In this document: positions 63,759 to 64,000 of the stretch, piece by piece | How the letters are laid out: every line of letters begins with the position of its first letter | Position numbering within the stretch: position 1 is the first letter of the stretch | NCBI RefSeq assembly: GCF_022788715.1 | Contig: NZ_CP085167.1 | Coordinates: 679,001 to 743,000, forward strand | Reading direction: 5' to 3' | Length of the DNA: 64,000 nt | Origin: Sulfitobacter sp. DSM 110093 | GTDB taxonomy: Bacteria > Pseudomonadota > Alphaproteobacteria > Rhodobacterales > Rhodobacteraceae | Program-made: the position numbers and the translations under genes | Notes under the pieces: generated by a model | What the model was told of the DNA's origin: nothing | The model's database searches: none | What the model saw: the letters and a program-made list of their open reading frames with translations, nothing else

Positions 63759-63786
63759 TTGACTCCCGGCCATGGCACCGTATAAG
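63759..63786 (+). promoter_or_regulatory. sigma70-type promoter of rpsD
   Basis: TTGACT (63759-63764) and TATAAG (63781-63786) are separated by 16 bp. Transcription would start near 63793, giving a leader of about 100 bases before the rpsD start. The leader contains CCCCGCAAGGGG and other GC-rich hairpins, followed by AAGGAG at 63881. Confidence 0.65.
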
Positions 63787-63893
63787 CGCCCCTTCATTGG
63801 TGTTGGTGGACCCCGCAAGGGGAATCCTGTCGGGCTTCGGCCAAAGGACAACGCCCTTTACCGCCCCTCGGGGCCTTATAAAGGAGAACAGCC

Positions 63894-64000
63894 GTGACCA
63901 AACGCACAGCTGCCAAGCACAAACTAGACCGCCGCATGGGCGAAAACATCTGGGGCCGTCCAAAATCCCCAGTGAACCGTCGTGAATACGGCCCCGGCCA
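63894..64000 (+). CDS. rpsD: 30S ribosomal protein S4, N-terminal part (cut by the window edge)
   Basis: The frame from a GTG at 63894, seven bases after AAGGAG, encodes [19 protein letters not shown] then [15 protein letters not shown]. This is the N-terminus of the cysteine-free alphaproteobacterial S4. S4 is a primary assembly protein of the 30S subunit. Only about 35 residues fall inside the window. Confidence 0.95.
   Translation, partial: MTKRTAAKHKLDRRMGENIWGRPKSPVNRREYGPG

Overview
The window is a GC-rich, densely packed stretch of bacterial chromosome. Gene content and protein style point to an alphaproteobacterium of the Rhodobacteraceae, probably the Roseobacter group; the genus cannot be fixed from the sequence alone. 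Indicators are an aa3-type cytochrome c oxidase subunit IV microprotein, a cyanide-insensitive-type cytochrome bd with its small third subunit, phaA-phaB, an ETF:quinone oxidoreductase, a DmdC-like long acyl-CoA dehydrogenase, a MobB-MoeA fusion, the plant-type glutamate-cysteine ligase, and an S4 N-terminus typical of alphaproteobacteria. No insertion sequence, prophage, CRISPR array, tRNA or rRNA was seen. The window cuts genes at both ends: a CHASE-domain sensor at the left and rpsD at the right.

Layout. 1-7.4 kb: a branched-chain-amino-acid-type (HAAT) ABC transporter operon on the minus strand, in the order binding protein, two ATPases, two permeases, alpha/beta hydrolase. It is divergent from a PAS-LuxR regulator. 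7.9-14.5 kb: signalling and envelope stress, with a multi-PAS histidine kinase and FixJ-like regulator, a DegP/HtrA protease, and an OmpR-type two-component pair. 14.5-17.1 kb: cydAB plus a 36-residue DUF2474-like subunit. 17-24.3 kb: quinone oxidoreductase, DMT exporter, CoxG-like protein, ABC-2 exporter, S49 peptidase, a 54-residue Cys-rich membrane microprotein coupled to a Ca/Na antiporter, and a pteridine-reductase-like SDR. 24.5-28 kb: uvrC-pgsA-moaD-moaE. 28-34.3 kb: glyoxalase, coiled-coil protein, OmpA/BON protein and ubiA, then rsmE, a membrane protein and gshA. 34.3-38 kb: pyrB, two single-pass membrane proteins, a degenerate pyrC and plsY.

38-47 kb: a family-4-like UDG that has lost most Fe-S cysteines, a LysE exporter, moaB, a DsbD-N-like protein, YqgE, a Sua5-type TsaC, acyl-CoA dehydrogenase and MBL hydrolase, COX IV, and a lipoprotein. 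47-51.3 kb: azlCD, then fdhD-mobA-mobB/moeA. 51.3-59.9 kb: greA operon, ETF-QO, TPR protein and ispE, polyprenyl synthase, DUF2007 and a methyltransferase, YdcH. 60-64 kb: phaA-phaB, EAL phosphodiesterase, tag and rpsD.

Functional threads. Molybdenum cofactor synthesis and delivery is spread over three loci (moaDE, moaB, fdhD-mobA-mobB/moeA). Quinone-linked respiration recurs (ubiA, polyprenyl synthase with ispE, cytochrome bd, ETF-QO, aa3 subunit IV). Fatty-acid-type and PHB metabolism (acyl-CoA dehydrogenase, ETF-QO, phaAB) fits an aerobic marine heterotroph. Most of the window is ordinary core genome. The less explained parts are the pyrB-to-pyrC membrane gene cluster with its catalytically broken dihydroorotase, several microproteins too short for routine gene calling, the cysteine-poor UDG, and a set of strong inverted repeats in intergenic regions.
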